Positions 36,582 through 45,228 are shown, numbered from the stretch's first letter. The stretch is DNA of 64,000 nt from Cupriavidus pauculus (GCF_022179805.1 NZ_BPUO01000002.1:434001-498000); one strand, 5' to 3'. The notes: generated by a model not told the origin, from the sequence alone. A program made the numbers and translations.

Positions 36582-37337
36582 CTACGGTGTCGCGCTCTGC
36601 GTCGCCCTAGTTTGGCCGTTCTGCACGATGCTGACCGATACCGCCCGGATTTCAGCGTCTTGCGGAATCGCTAGGTCACCCTCGATGCGTTGGTAGTGCG
36701 TCAGCCGGATGCCCGGCAGCGGCGCATCACCCGACTGCGGCAACACCAACGTTAACGGCTTCCCACGTCGATTCGCCAAAATTGTGAACTGCAGTTCGCC
36801 TTTGAACTCGGCCTGCTGAACAAATGCCCTCGATCCGCCCTGCATGACCAGCAGCCGATAGTGCATCGCCCGGGGCTGCGTCTCGTCCAGTGCCACGCGG
36901 AAGCTGCGCACATGGATGCCTGTCGTATCACCGGTGGCCGGCAGCAGCGACTCGAAGAAGCCAAGATCCTCCTTCAGTTGCGCCACCTCGGCCTCGGCCG
37001 ACTTCACCTGCTCGGCCATTCTTTCATGCGCGGCCCGGGCCATTTGCAACTGTGCCTCCGCCGTATTGGCACTCTGCCGGAAGCTATCGCGTTCGGCCGA
37101 CACTTCGGCGAGTTGCTGACGCAATACCGTGTGGGCCGCGAGCAATTCGGTATCGCCGGCACGCGGTGTCGCCATGGCGAGCCCCGCCTTGTAGGCCAGC
37201 ATCCCACCCAGCGTACCGACGAGGACCAGAGCGACCGCCGTACCCAGCCAGATTCGCCACGGCCGGCGCACACGAACAATGGCCGAAGTCGAACGCAGCC
37301 CTCGGCACGGTCGCAGCGGGCGGTACTTTAGCCCCAT
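36582..37337 (-). CDS. Membrane-anchored coiled-coil protein of unknown function (DUF6776-like)
   Basis: A 251-residue protein with a basic cytoplasmic N terminus, one membrane helix (about 30-52, WLGTAVALVLVGTLGGMLAY) and a periplasmic coiled coil (about 65-125, VLRQQLAEVSAERDSFRQSA). A C-terminal beta-rich domain follows, containing MHYRLLVMQGGSRAFVQQAE and DLAIPQDAEIRAVSVSIVQN. I match it tentatively to the DUF6776 family, which I recall beside bactofilin genes; this was not checked. It begins 24 bases upstream of bactofilin, so the two are probably cotranscribed. Confidence 0.75.
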   Translation of the reverse strand: MGLKYRPLRPCRGLRSTSAIVRVRRPWRIWLGTAVALVLVGTLGGMLAYKAGLAMATPRAGDTELLAAHTVLRQQLAEVSAERDSFRQSANTAEAQLQMARAAHERMAEQVKSAEAEVAQLKEDLGFFESLLPATGDTTGIHVRSFRVALDETQPRAMHYRLLVMQGGSRAFVQQAEFKGELQFTILANRRGKPLTLVLPQSGDAPLPGIRLTHYQRIEGDLAIPQDAEIRAVSVSIVQNGQTRATQSATP

Positions 37338-37480
37338 TACCTCAGCCCCATCGTCAGGCCCCCCTGTTTCGCAGGCCCGTGATTGTATCGCCGCACAATC
37401 TGCGCGCGAATGAAAAGTGTAAGAAATGGCAAGTATGCGCCGGGATTGCTACGATTCCTGTGCGAATCTGCAGACGAAAA

Positions 37481-37510
37481 AAAAGCCGCACGACGAATCG
37501 TGCGGCTTTT
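37481..37510 (-). terminator. Intrinsic terminator of the rplM-rpsI operon
   Basis: A 13-bp perfect stem (37481-37493 with 37498-37510) around a CGAA loop. On the minus strand it is followed by a run of eight T. It lies 45 bases after the rpsI stop in the 217-base gap to the next gene. Confidence 0.93.
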
Positions 37511-37554
37511 TGGCTTGCCCACCCTGACCAAGGCCAAGGTCTGGCAAAAGCGAA

Positions 37555-37947
37555 TTAACGCTTCGAGAACTGCTTCCGGCGACGTGCCTTGTGCAGACCG
37601 ACCTTCTTACGTTCAACTTCACGAGCATCACGCGTCACGTAGCCTGCCTTCGACAGGGCCGACTTCAGCGTTGCATCGTAGTCGATCAGGGCGCGGGTGA
37701 TGCCGTGGCGAACAGCACCGGCCTGGCCGGTTTCGCCACCGCCGGTCACGTTGACCTTGATGTCGAACGTTTCAGCGTGAGCAGTCAGTTCCAGCGGCTG
37801 GCGCACGATCATCAGCGAGGTTTCGCGAGCGAAATACTCTTTGATGGGCTTGCCATTGACGATGATGTCGCCCTTGCCCGACTTGATGAAGACACGTGCC
37901 ACGGCGCTCTTGCGGCGGCCAGTACCGTAATTCCAATTACCGATCAT
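37555..37947 (-). CDS. rpsI: 30S ribosomal protein S9
   Basis: A 130-residue ribosomal protein. It begins [20 protein letters not shown] and ends with the S9 C-terminal tail [11 protein letters not shown] that reaches the P-site tRNA. The [20 protein letters not shown] region is typical. It follows rplM after 11 bases; the two form the standard L13-S9 operon, closed by the terminator downstream. Confidence 0.98.
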   Translation of the reverse strand: MIGNWNYGTGRRKSAVARVFIKSGKGDIIVNGKPIKEYFARETSLMIVRQPLELTAHAETFDIKVNVTGGGETGQAGAVRHGITRALIDYDATLKSALSKAGYVTRDAREVERKKVGLHKARRRKQFSKR

Positions 37948-37958
37948 GGATGGCCCCC

Positions 37959-38387
37959 TTAGATATCCAGCACCTTGGGCTGCTGTGCGCTATGCGGATG
38001 CTCGCCTTCGGCATAAACCTTCAGCTTCTTGATCATCGCGTAGCCCAGCGGACCCTTCGGCAGCATGCCCTTGACAGCCTTTTCCAGGGCACGGCCCGGG
38101 AAACGCTGCTGCATCTTGCCGAACGTCGTTTCGTAGATACCGCCCGGGTAGCCCGAATGGCGGTAGTACTTCTTGTCCTGTTCCTTGGTACCCGTCACGC
38201 GCAGTTTGGCTGCATTGACGATGATGATGAAATCACCGGTGTCGACGTGAGGAGTAAATTCCGGCTTGTGCTTGCCGCGCAGTCGGCGTGCCACTTCGCT
38301 GGCAACACGGCCGAGGACTTTGTCCGTCGCGTCAATCACGTACCAGTCGCGCTTTACCTCTGCAGGCTTGGCGGAAAAGGTCTTCAT
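37959..38387 (-). CDS. rplM: 50S ribosomal protein L13
   Basis: A 142-residue early-assembly protein of the large subunit. It begins [20 protein letters not shown] and contains [20 protein letters not shown] and [19 protein letters not shown]. The ATG at 38387 has AGGA just upstream. A strong promoter and a leader of about 140 bases precede it. Confidence 0.98.
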   Translation of the reverse strand: MKTFSAKPAEVKRDWYVIDATDKVLGRVASEVARRLRGKHKPEFTPHVDTGDFIIIVNAAKLRVTGTKEQDKKYYRHSGYPGGIYETTFGKMQQRFPGRALEKAVKGMLPKGPLGYAMIKKLKVYAEGEHPHSAQQPKVLDI

Positions 38388-38566
38388 GATTTTTCCTGAG
38401 TATGAAAACTGCCCTGTTTGACGGTCGCCGTTTTAGCGTCCTGTCGCTCGGCCGGCCCTTTGGACCTAGCCTTCCTGCTTGTATTTGCAGGCTCTCCCTG
38501 AATCTTTTTCCGGGGGCAATGACCGGAAAGCCGACGATTATACTGGGCGTTGACGACTTCGCACAA
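38388..38566 (-). promoter_or_regulatory. rplM-rpsI promoter and long 5' leader
   Basis: On the minus strand TTGTGC (38561-38566) and a perfect TATAAT (38537-38542) are spaced 18 bases. Transcription would start near 38530, leaving a leader of about 143 bases. The leader contains a hairpin with stem CCTGC/GCAGG (38474-38478 with 38487-38491, extendable by GCC/GGC). In E. coli, L13 represses its own operon through the leader; whether this one does so is unknown. Confidence 0.6.
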
Positions 38567-38661
38567 GCAAAGATGTGGCTTTTCGTCAAGCCGTCCAGGC
38601 ATGCCGGCGCAAGAAGCGCTGCTTTGCGCACGCACCGGATGGCGCATCCTTGCAAACGGCG

Positions 38662-38838
38662 AAAAAAAACCCAAGTCAGTTTGGACTTGGGTTTGAATCC
38701 ACCAAAGGAGGAGGGTGGAGGAGACACTGGGCGATCGACGGGGCCGGTCATGGCGGGCGGTGCGGAGGGCGATCAGGGCATTGTTGCCAGCTTTCGCTTT
38801 CGCACTCTGGCGCGCTGTTCATGCGCCGTCGTTCGATG
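38662..38838 (-). ncRNA. Candidate small RNA (about 177 nt), orphan promoter-to-terminator unit
   Basis: No gene covers this stretch, yet it is bounded by transcription signals on the minus strand. A perfect TATAAT lies upstream (38845-38850). At the other end is a strong intrinsic terminator: an 11-bp stem (38667-38677 with 38684-38694), a 6-base loop, and eight T (38669 down to 38662). The predicted RNA has CU-rich single-stranded stretches (CTCCTCCACCCTCCTCC), complementary to Shine-Dalgarno sequences, just before the terminator. It does not resemble 6S RNA, and I find no convincing reading frame with a ribosome site. Boundaries are predicted. Confidence 0.55.
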
Positions 38839-38844
38839 AAATGG

Positions 38845-38872
38845 ATTATACATAGGGATTTCCCGGATGCAA
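38845..38872 (-). promoter_or_regulatory. Predicted promoter of the candidate sRNA
   Basis: On the minus strand TTGCAT (38867-38872) and a perfect TATAAT (38845-38850) are separated by 16 bases. There is no protein start downstream before the terminator at 38662. The surrounding DNA (38870-39000) is clearly AT-richer than the genome average here. Confidence 0.55.
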
Positions 38873-39020
38873 GAAAATTTGCACTGCGAAATGTCAAACC
38901 ACAATGTGAAATGGCGAACACACCGCACGATTAATTTGCTTTTTCTTTGTTATCAACGACTTAACCATTTTATTCTGTCAGTGCAGATACGCCACACTAG
39001 AGGAAACCTTCAGATTCTTA

Positions 39021-39066
39021 GGGGTTAACCCCATACTCAGAGCCGATGGCGTGCTTGCCATATACT
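39021..39066 (+). promoter_or_regulatory. osmC upstream region: palindrome GGGGTTAACCCC and -10 candidate TATACT
   Basis: A perfect 12-bp palindrome (39021-39032) lies about 28 bases upstream of a TATACT hexamer (39061-39066), which is about 70 bases before the osmC ATG. The palindrome is a candidate operator. The rest of 38873-39020 shows no gene. Confidence 0.35.
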
Positions 39067-39136
39067 CGCGGAATGCAAGACGCGTGAACGCGCTGGCTTG
39101 AGCGAAAAAACACACAGGTACCGAGGAACGAAAAAA

Positions 39137-39559
39137 ATGGAATGCAAAGTGACATGGGGCGGCCCCGAAGGCATGAGCTTCATCGCCCAGACCGGCAGTG
39201 GACACCTGGTGGCAATGGATGGCGCGCCCGATGGCGGCGGCAACAACCTCGCGCCGCGTCCGATGGAAATGGTCCTGCTGGGCACCGGCGGCTGCACGGC
39301 CTATGACGTGGTGCTGATCCTGAAGCGCGGGCGCCAGGATGTGCGCGGCTGCTCGGTCAAGCTCGAAGCGGAGCGCGCTGATGCCGATCCCAAGGTGTTC
39401 ACGAAGATTAACTTCCACTTCACGGTGACCGGCAAGAATCTGGACCCCGCCAAGGTGGAGCGCGCCATCGAGCTGTCGCACGAAAAGTACTGCTCGGCGT
39501 CGATCATGCTGGCCAAGACGGCCGAGATCACGCACACGACGGAGATCATCGAGGGCTGA
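39137..39559 (+). CDS. OsmC family protein (YhfA-like)
   Basis: A 140-residue OsmC/Ohr-fold protein. It begins MECKVTWGGPEGMSFIAQ and contains the helix with the conserved cysteine (MVLLGTGGCTAYDVVLIL) and the C-terminal YCSASIMLAKTAEITHT with the second cysteine. OsmC-fold proteins are thiol peroxidases or related; the YhfA subgroup is not well characterised. The ATG at 39137 is preferred because GAGGAACG precedes it; the frame is open back to a TTG at 39098. The downstream hairpin at 39593-39617 serves as its terminator. Confidence 0.88.
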   Translation: MECKVTWGGPEGMSFIAQTGSGHLVAMDGAPDGGGNNLAPRPMEMVLLGTGGCTAYDVVLILKRGRQDVRGCSVKLEAERADADPKVFTKINFHFTVTGKNLDPAKVERAIELSHEKYCSASIMLAKTAEITHTTEIIEG

Positions 39560-39592
39560 GCGCGAGCCGCGCGGCGCCAACGTGAAAAGCAA

Positions 39593-39617
39593 AACGCCCG
39601 GCATTGCGCCGGGCGTT
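39593..39617. terminator. Hairpin terminator between osmC and rnpB
   Basis: AACGCCCGGC (39593-39602) pairs with GCCGGGCGTT (39608-39617) around ATTGC. On the minus strand it is followed by TTTTGCTTTT, so it ends rnpB well. On the plus strand the T-run is weak. The two transcripts converge here. Confidence 0.8.
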
Positions 39618-39630
39618 CTTGTATATAGAG

Positions 39631-39974
39631 CAAAGCAGGCCGATAAGCCGGATTCTGTGCACACCGCGCGCCCTTGCAGGCACATGGCGCGTGACAACCA
39701 TTCCTCTAGGCCGACCGTTACCGGCCGGCTCCAGCTCCCTACCCGCAGACTCGGCGGGCCGCTTCATCGTCTGCCTATTTGGGATTGCTCCAGGTGGAGG
39801 TTACCGCGTTTCACCCTTCCCGCCAGTCGAAACCGGCGGCAAGACTCGTCTCTGTGGCCCTATTCCGCACGTTACCGTGGATGGCTGTTAGCCAACACCC
39901 TGCCCTGTGGAGTCCGGACTTTCCTCCCCCTGCCCGCTTGCGCGGACAGGCAGCGATTGTCTGGCCTGCTTTGC
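39631..39974 (-). ncRNA. rnpB: RNase P RNA component
   Basis: The catalytic RNA of RNase P, which matures tRNA 5' ends. The ends pair as helix P1: AAAGCAGGCC (39963-39972, minus strand) with GGCCTGCTTT (39632-39641). The conserved core near the 5' end is present (GGAGGAAAGTCCGGACTCC), as are ACAGAGACGAG, GGTGAAACGCGGTAACCTCC and the conserved 3' segment AGAATCCGGCTTATCGG. The layout is bacterial type A. Length is about 344 nt. Exact ends are inferred from P1 and the promoter position. Confidence 0.96.
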
Positions 39975-39981
39975 GGGCCGC

Positions 39982-40010
39982 AGTCTATCACCGATGACCG
40001 CGCGGGTCAG
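39982..40010 (-). promoter_or_regulatory. Predicted rnpB promoter
   Basis: On the minus strand CTGACC (40005-40010) and TAGACT (39982-39987) are spaced 17 bases, and the -10 lies about 8 bases before the 5' end predicted from helix P1. The -35 overlaps the last codons of the upstream DUF3025-like gene (stop at 40007). Confidence 0.6.
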
Positions 40011-40792
40011 CCCTGGATTGCCGGCGCGATAGCCCGGCGCCCCGGCCGGAACACCGTGACATCGTCGTAGAACGCGAAATCGGCGTTATCGTCACACCAG
40101 CCCGGGATGCCCATCACCGGCAACGGCGCGAAGCTGCGACCTCCCGCGAAATGACCGGCCTGCACAGCGCTGGCTAGCGATTCGGCCAGTAACCCGTCAA
40201 GCCGCTCGACCGGTGTGTCAGGCGCCGCGTCGATCCACCAGGCGTGGGCCGTGATCGACTTGTACGGTTGCACCAGCTTCTCCAGCAGCGCATGGCCGAA
40301 CGGCATCACGGTACAGGCGCCATGCCAGGCATCGCGCCGCGCGACGAACAACTCGCGCCAGCCGAATCCGCGCAGTGAATCGACCAGCGAAGCATCCTGG
40401 GTCATGAAGATCAGCGCGTTCTCGTCGAACAGCGTCGCGGCGTCGCGCAGGCCCCCGCGCACCCGGCCCACGCCATCGCGCGCAATGGCGCTGGCTTGAA
40501 GCTGGTTCAGCAGACGCTTGGTTTCGGGAAAATGCAGCCAGACGAGCGCGTTGAACGCGTCGTGCAGATTGTCGCGCGTGGGCACATGGCCCGTGGCGTG
40601 GATGTGGGATTCGTAGGCAACACCTTCGGCCAGTTCGGCCTGCGGTACGAAACGCAGCGGCAGGCCGGAGGCATTGCGCAGTGGCGCGGCGCTCTGGTTG
40701 AGCGCGTCGCGCCACGCTTCACTGCGGAACATCGGAGCCGACGCGGCGAACGGCCGGAACCACGGCCGCGTCCAGTCGATGTCGGACAGCAA
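40007..40792 (-). CDS. DUF3025 domain-containing protein
   Basis: A 261-residue protein recognised as DUF3025 by its order of conserved stretches: LPLRFVPQAELAEGVAYESH, NLHDAFNALVWLHFPETKR, GGLRDAATLFDENALIFMTQ, and FGHALLEKLVQPYKSITAHA. No signal peptide or membrane segment is seen. Function is unknown. It begins with TTG at 40792, 4 bases after the pyrC stop, so it is probably translated with pyrC. Its 3' end contains the rnpB -35. Confidence 0.82.
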   Translation of the reverse strand: MLSDIDWTRPWFRPFAASAPMFRSEAWRDALNQSAAPLRNASGLPLRFVPQAELAEGVAYESHIHATGHVPTRDNLHDAFNALVWLHFPETKRLLNQLQASAIARDGVGRVRGGLRDAATLFDENALIFMTQDASLVDSLRGFGWRELFVARRDAWHGACTVMPFGHALLEKLVQPYKSITAHAWWIDAAPDTPVERLDGLLAESLASAVQAGHFAGGRSFAPLPVMGIPGWCDDNADFAFYDDVTVFRPGRRAIAPAIQG

Positions 40793-40796
40793 ACGC

Positions 40797-41831
40797 TCAG
40801 CTCGCCTTCCAGCGCAGCGTTTCTCCGGCGCGCAGCGGCACCAGCGTGGTATCGCCGTACGGCAGTTCGGCCGGCAGTTGCCAGTCCTCGCGCGTCAGCG
40901 TCAGCGTGCCGGTGTTGCGCGGTAGGCCGTAGAACGCCGGGCCATTGAAGCTGGAAAACGCTTCGAGCTTGTCCAGCGCGCCGGCGGCATCGAATGCCTC
41001 GGCATACAGTTCCATCGCGTGCAGCGCCGTGTAGCAGCCCGCGCAGCCGCAGGCGTGTTCCTTCAGGCCCTTGGCATGGGGCGCGCTGTCCGTGCCCAGG
41101 AAGAACCGCTCGCTGCCCGACGTGGCCGCCTTGACCAGCGCGTCGCGGTGGACTTCGCGCTTGAGCACGGGCAGGCAGTAGTAATGCGGACGAATGCCAC
41201 CCGTGAAGATCGCGTTGCGGTTGTAGAGCAGGTGGTGCGCCGTGATGGTGGCAGCGATCGGGCCTTCGGCCTCGGCCACGTACTGCGCCGCGTCGCGCGT
41301 GGTGATGTGCTCGAACACGACCTTCAGCTCCGGAAAATCGCGGCGCAGCGGCTTCATCACGCGCTCGATGAACACGGCCTCACGGTCGAAGATGTCGATG
41401 TCGCCATCGGTCACTTCGCCGTGCACCAGCAGCGGCAGCCCGGCGCGCTGCATGGCTTCCAGTGTGGGAGCGCAGCGGCGGATGTCGGTCACGCCGGCAT
41501 CGCTGTTCGTGGTGGCGCCGGCCGGATACAGCTTCACCGCGTGCACGAAACCGCTGGCCTTGGCCGCGACGATCTCTTCGGGCGGCAGATTGTCGGTCAG
41601 GTACAGCGTCATCAGCGGCTCGAACGCCACACCAGCCGGCAGCGCGGCCAGGATGCGGTCGCGATAGGCGCTGGCCAGGGCCACCGTGGTCACGGGCGGC
41701 TTCAGGTTCGGCATGATGATGGCGCGCGCGAACTGGCGGGCGGTATCGGGCAGCACAGCCGACAGCGCGGCGCCGTCGCGCACGTGCAGATGCCAGTCGT
41801 CGGGGCGGGTAATCGTAAGCTTCTGGGTCAT
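40797..41831 (-). CDS. pyrC: Dihydroorotase
   Basis: A 344-residue zinc amidohydrolase (class II, E. coli type) that cyclises carbamoyl-aspartate to dihydroorotate in pyrimidine synthesis. Metal and substrate residues lie in [14 protein letters not shown] (HxH), [14 protein letters not shown] (carbamylated Lys), LLVHGEVTD (His), [11 protein letters not shown] (His) and [11 protein letters not shown] (Asp). The ATG at 41831 ([13 protein letters not shown]) is the family start; the longer open frame upstream overlaps the kinase gene and is not family-like. Confidence 0.96.
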   Translation of the reverse strand: MTQKLTITRPDDWHLHVRDGAALSAVLPDTARQFARAIIMPNLKPPVTTVALASAYRDRILAALPAGVAFEPLMTLYLTDNLPPEEIVAAKASGFVHAVKLYPAGATTNSDAGVTDIRRCAPTLEAMQRAGLPLLVHGEVTDGDIDIFDREAVFIERVMKPLRRDFPELKVVFEHITTRDAAQYVAEAEGPIAATITAHHLLYNRNAIFTGGIRPHYYCLPVLKREVHRDALVKAATSGSERFFLGTDSAPHAKGLKEHACGCAGCYTALHAMELYAEAFDAAGALDKLEAFSSFNGPAFYGLPRNTGTLTLTREDWQLPAELPYGDTTLVPLRAGETLRWKAS

Positions 41832-41854
41832 GGGGACAAGCACTACTTGGATAC

Positions 41855-43153
41855 TTAGAGAATCAGGATGGCGCGGTAGTCGTTCACATTGGTGCGCGTG
41901 GGGCCGGTCACGACCAGGTCGCCCACGGCATCGAAGAAGCCCCAGGCATCGTGCGCGTCCAGCCGCTGTCGCGCGGATACACCTGCTGCGTCCGCCCGGG
42001 CCAGTGAGTCGGGCGCGAGCAGCGCGCCGGCGTTGTCCTCGGACCCGTCGATGCCATCGGTATCGGCCGCAATCGCCTGGATATTGGCCGCGCCGTCCAG
42101 TTCGATCGCCAGCGACAGCAGGAATTCCGAACACCGGCCGCCGCGTGCGCGTTCCGCGCCACCGCTCGGCAATGTGACCGTGCATTCACCGCCCGAAATC
42201 AGCACCACCGGCGCGGAGAACGGCGCATTGTACTTGCGAATCTCGCGTACCAGCGCCGCATAGACGCGCGCCACCTCCTGCGCCTCGCCGGTCACGGTAT
42301 CGCCCAGCACCACGGGCTGGATACCCTGGCGCCGGAACAGCGCGGCCGCGGCTTCCAGGCTGCCATGGGCCGTGGCGATCATGCGATTGTCCACACGGGC
42401 GAACAACGCATCGCCCGGCTTTGGCGTTTCGGCGATCTCGCCACGCGCGCCGCGTTCCAGGTGCGACTGCACGGTGTCGGGCACCACGGCGCCAAAGCGC
42501 TTGAGGATCGCCAGCGCGTCGGCATAGGTGCTGGGGTCAGGCACGGTCGGACCCGACGCAATCGCGCTCGGGTCGTCGCCGGCCACGTCGGACACGATCA
42601 GCGTGGTCACCGGCGCGCGGCTGGCCTGCGCCAGCCGTCCGCCCTGGATGCGCGAGATGTGCTTGCGCACGATGTTCATGTCGGTAATCGGCGCGCCGCA
42701 GCGCAGCAATTCGCGCGTGGTGGCCTTCAGGTCGGCCATCGGGATGCCTTCGGCCGGCAGCGACAGCAGGCTCGACCCGCCGCCGGACACCAGCACGATC
42801 AGCCGATCCTCGGGCCCCAGCGACTGCACCTGGGCCAGGATATCGGCGGCAGCCTGCTCGCCGGCCTCGTCGGGCACCGGGTGGCCGGCCTCGATCACGC
42901 GGATGTGTTCGGTCGGCAAGCCATGCGCGTAGCGCGTGACGACCACCCCTTCCAGCGTGGCGCGGCCCTGATAGGCGCGCTCGACGGCCAGCGCCATCGA
43001 CGCCGCGGCCTTGCCAGCGCCCACCACGAGGGTGCGCCCGCCGGCATGCGGCGGCGGCAGGTGGCTGGCGATGATTTCCAGCGGGTCCGCGGCGGCCACG
43101 GCCGCGCGAAAGCTTTCCAACAGCAATGTGCGAGGGCAGCCCTGGAAGTTCAC
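41855..43153 (-). CDS. ttuD: Glycerate kinase/hydroxypyruvate reductase family protein (MOFRL type)
   Basis: A 432-residue protein of the GckA/TtuD family. The N-terminal DUF4147 region contains [20 protein letters not shown] and [18 protein letters not shown]. The C-terminal MOFRL domain contains [14 protein letters not shown] and [18 protein letters not shown]. The family was first named hydroxypyruvate reductase in the Agrobacterium tartrate operon, but characterised members are glycerate 2-kinases. It starts with GTG at 43153, overlapping the dehydrogenase stop as GTGA. The gene symbol follows family usage; the exact reaction is inferred. Confidence 0.85.
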   Translation of the reverse strand: MNFQGCPRTLLLESFRAAVAAADPLEIIASHLPPPHAGGRTLVVGAGKAAASMALAVERAYQGRATLEGVVVTRYAHGLPTEHIRVIEAGHPVPDEAGEQAAADILAQVQSLGPEDRLIVLVSGGGSSLLSLPAEGIPMADLKATTRELLRCGAPITDMNIVRKHISRIQGGRLAQASRAPVTTLIVSDVAGDDPSAIASGPTVPDPSTYADALAILKRFGAVVPDTVQSHLERGARGEIAETPKPGDALFARVDNRMIATAHGSLEAAAALFRRQGIQPVVLGDTVTGEAQEVARVYAALVREIRKYNAPFSAPVVLISGGECTVTLPSGGAERARGGRCSEFLLSLAIELDGAANIQAIAADTDGIDGSEDNAGALLAPDSLARADAAGVSARQRLDAHDAWGFFDAVGDLVVTGPTRTNVNDYRAILIL

Positions 43154-44223
43154 AGTGCCTCCGCGATAGCCTGGCCCAGATCGGCCGTGGAGGCGGTACC
43201 GCCAATGTCGCGCGTCAGCGGCGCGTGGCCCGGCCCGGCGGCCAGCACCTTCTCGATGGTCTGCAGCACCGCCGCACCCGCCTCGGGATGGCCCAGGTGT
43301 TCCAGCATCATCGCGCCGCACCAGATCTGGCCGATGGGGTTGGCGATGCCCTTGCCGGCGATATCGGGCGCCGAGCCGTGCACCGGTTCGAACAGGCTCG
43401 GATACACCTTGTCCGGGTTGATATTGCCCGACGGCGCCACGCCGATGGTGCCCGTGCAGGCCGGGCCCAGGTCGGACAGGATGTCGCCAAACAGGTTGCT
43501 GGCCACCACCACGTCGAACCAGTCCGGATGCTGCACGAAGTGCGCGGTCAGGATGTCGATGTGGTACTTGTCTACCTTCAGGCCGGGATAATTGGCCGCC
43601 ATGGCCTCCACGCGCTCGTCCCAGTACGGCATCGTGATCGAGATGCCGTTGGACTTGGTGGCCGACGTGAGATGCTTCTTAGGCCGTTTCTGGGCCAGTT
43701 CGAACGCGAATTTCAGGATGCGGTCCACGCCGTGGCGGCTCATCACCGTTTCCTGCACCACAATTTCGCGGTCCGTGTTCGGGAACATGCGGCCGCCGAT
43801 GCTGGAATACTCGCCCTCGGTGTTCTCGCGCACCACGTAGAAATCGATGTCGCCGGGCTTGCGGTCGGCCAGCGGGCTCTTGATGCCGGGCATCAGCCGC
43901 ACGGGGCGCAGGTTCACGTACTGGTCGAACGACCTCCGGAACTGCAGCAGCGAGCCCCACAGCGATACATGGTCGGCAATCTTCGCCGGCCAGCCCACCG
44001 CGCCAAAATAGATCGCGTCGTACTTGACCAGCGTGTCGAACCAGTCGTCCGGCAGCATCTTGCCGTGGCGCTCGTAGTATTCGTAGCTGGAAAAGTCGAA
44101 GTGGTCCCACTGGAAGTCGATGCCGAAGCGCCGCGCGGCGGCGTCCATGACACGGATGCCTTCCGGCATCACTTCCGTTCCAATTCCGTCTCCGGGAATG
44201 ACAGCGATCTTGTATTGACTCAT
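43150..44223 (-). CDS. ttuC: Tartrate dehydrogenase/D-malate-type decarboxylating dehydrogenase
   Basis: A 357-residue NAD-dependent beta-decarboxylating dehydrogenase of the isopropylmalate/isocitrate family. It shows KIAVIPGDGIGTEVMPEG, the substrate-binding arginines in LRPVRLMPG, VRENTEGEYSS, the metal-binding NLFGDILSDLG and the NAD loop EPVHGSAPDIAGKGIANP. The TtuC subgroup fits better than LeuB (no leuCD nearby, WDHFDFSSYEYYERHGKML present). With the coupled kinase it could feed tartrate or related acids into the glycerate route. Start ATG at 44223; divergent from the amidotransferase gene. Confidence 0.88.
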   Translation of the reverse strand: MSQYKIAVIPGDGIGTEVMPEGIRVMDAAARRFGIDFQWDHFDFSSYEYYERHGKMLPDDWFDTLVKYDAIYFGAVGWPAKIADHVSLWGSLLQFRRSFDQYVNLRPVRLMPGIKSPLADRKPGDIDFYVVRENTEGEYSSIGGRMFPNTDREIVVQETVMSRHGVDRILKFAFELAQKRPKKHLTSATKSNGISITMPYWDERVEAMAANYPGLKVDKYHIDILTAHFVQHPDWFDVVVASNLFGDILSDLGPACTGTIGVAPSGNINPDKVYPSLFEPVHGSAPDIAGKGIANPIGQIWCGAMMLEHLGHPEAGAAVLQTIEKVLAAGPGHAPLTRDIGGTASTADLGQAIAEAL

Positions 44224-44342
44224 GGCTGGGAAGGGCGAGGTGGCGGGGGGCGCGTGCGCCCGGCTTGGCAGCACCGGGAACGCGCAGGATAATGTCCGCA
44301 TTCTATTGCAAAGCGGCAGCCCCCTGCCGTACGGTGCCCGCC

Positions 44343-45173
44343 ATGTGCCAGCTGCTAGGCATGAACTGCGCCACGCCGACCGACGTGACGTTTTCCTTTA
44401 CCGGCTTCGCCGCCCGCGGCGGCGTGACAGACCATCACTCCGACGGCTTCGGCGTGGCGTTCTTCGAGGACAAGGCCTGCCGGCTGTTCATCGACAACCA
44501 GTCAGCCGGCACCTCGCCGGTGGCCGAACTGATCAAGCGGTACCCGATCAAGTCGAAGAACGTCATCTCGCATATCCGCAAGGCCACCCAGGGCACGGTG
44601 CTGCTGGAGAATTGCCACCCGTTCATGCGCGAGCTGTGGGGCCGGCACTGGATCTTTGCCCACAACGGCGATTTGAAGGGATTCACGCCATTCCTGTCCG
44701 GGGTCTACCAGCCGGTGGGCGATACCGACAGCGAACTGGCGTTCTGCACGCTGATGCAGGGCTTGCGCAAGCGTTTTCCGGGGTCGCAGCCGCCGCTCAA
44801 CGAGCTGGGCCACGCGCTGGCCGACATCACGCGCGACATCACGCTGCACGGCGTTTTCAACTTCTTGCTATGTAATGGACAGGCGCTGTTCGCGCATTGC
44901 TCGACACGGCTGTACTACATCGTGCGGCAATGGCCGTTTTCGAAGGCCCATCTGATCGACGCGGACCTGTCGATCGATTTCGCGCAGGTCACCACACCGG
45001 ACGACCGCGTGGCGGTGATCGCTACCGCGCCGTTGACGGATAACGAAACCTGGACACAGTTTGCGCCGGGCGAGCTGATCATGTTCGAGGACGGCAGGCC
45101 GACCATGACGTGGACGGTGCCAATTCCGCCGGAAGTCCAGGCGAAGAACGCGGCGAATACGGCTTGTACTTGA
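44343..45173 (+). CDS. Class II glutamine amidotransferase domain protein (YafJ-like)
   Basis: A 276-residue Ntn-hydrolase. The ATG at 44343 gives MCQLLGMNC with cysteine as residue 2, the expected N-terminal nucleophile after Met removal, which fixes the start. Other motifs are DHHSDGFGVAFFEDK, HIRKATQG, the arginine-containing region near NCHPFMRELWGRHWIFAHNG, and DTDSELAFCTLMQ. No synthetase domain is fused. Substrates of the YafJ group are unknown; relatives include ergothioneine EgtC-type amidohydrolases. A dispersed palindrome follows the stop. Confidence 0.88.
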   Translation: MCQLLGMNCATPTDVTFSFTGFAARGGVTDHHSDGFGVAFFEDKACRLFIDNQSAGTSPVAELIKRYPIKSKNVISHIRKATQGTVLLENCHPFMRELWGRHWIFAHNGDLKGFTPFLSGVYQPVGDTDSELAFCTLMQGLRKRFPGSQPPLNELGHALADITRDITLHGVFNFLLCNGQALFAHCSTRLYYIVRQWPFSKAHLIDADLSIDFAQVTTPDDRVAVIATAPLTDNETWTQFAPGELIMFEDGRPTMTWTVPIPPEVQAKNAANTACT

Positions 45174-45228
45174 GGGAAGACTCAGCGTACGAGCATTGAA
45201 AAAGGCCGGCGGGTTTTGAAGCCCCTGC

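Noticed and set aside
38662..38838. 6S RNA as identity of the candidate sRNA
   Set aside because: Length is similar, but the long rod with a central bubble and the pairing of 5' and 3' ends are not present.
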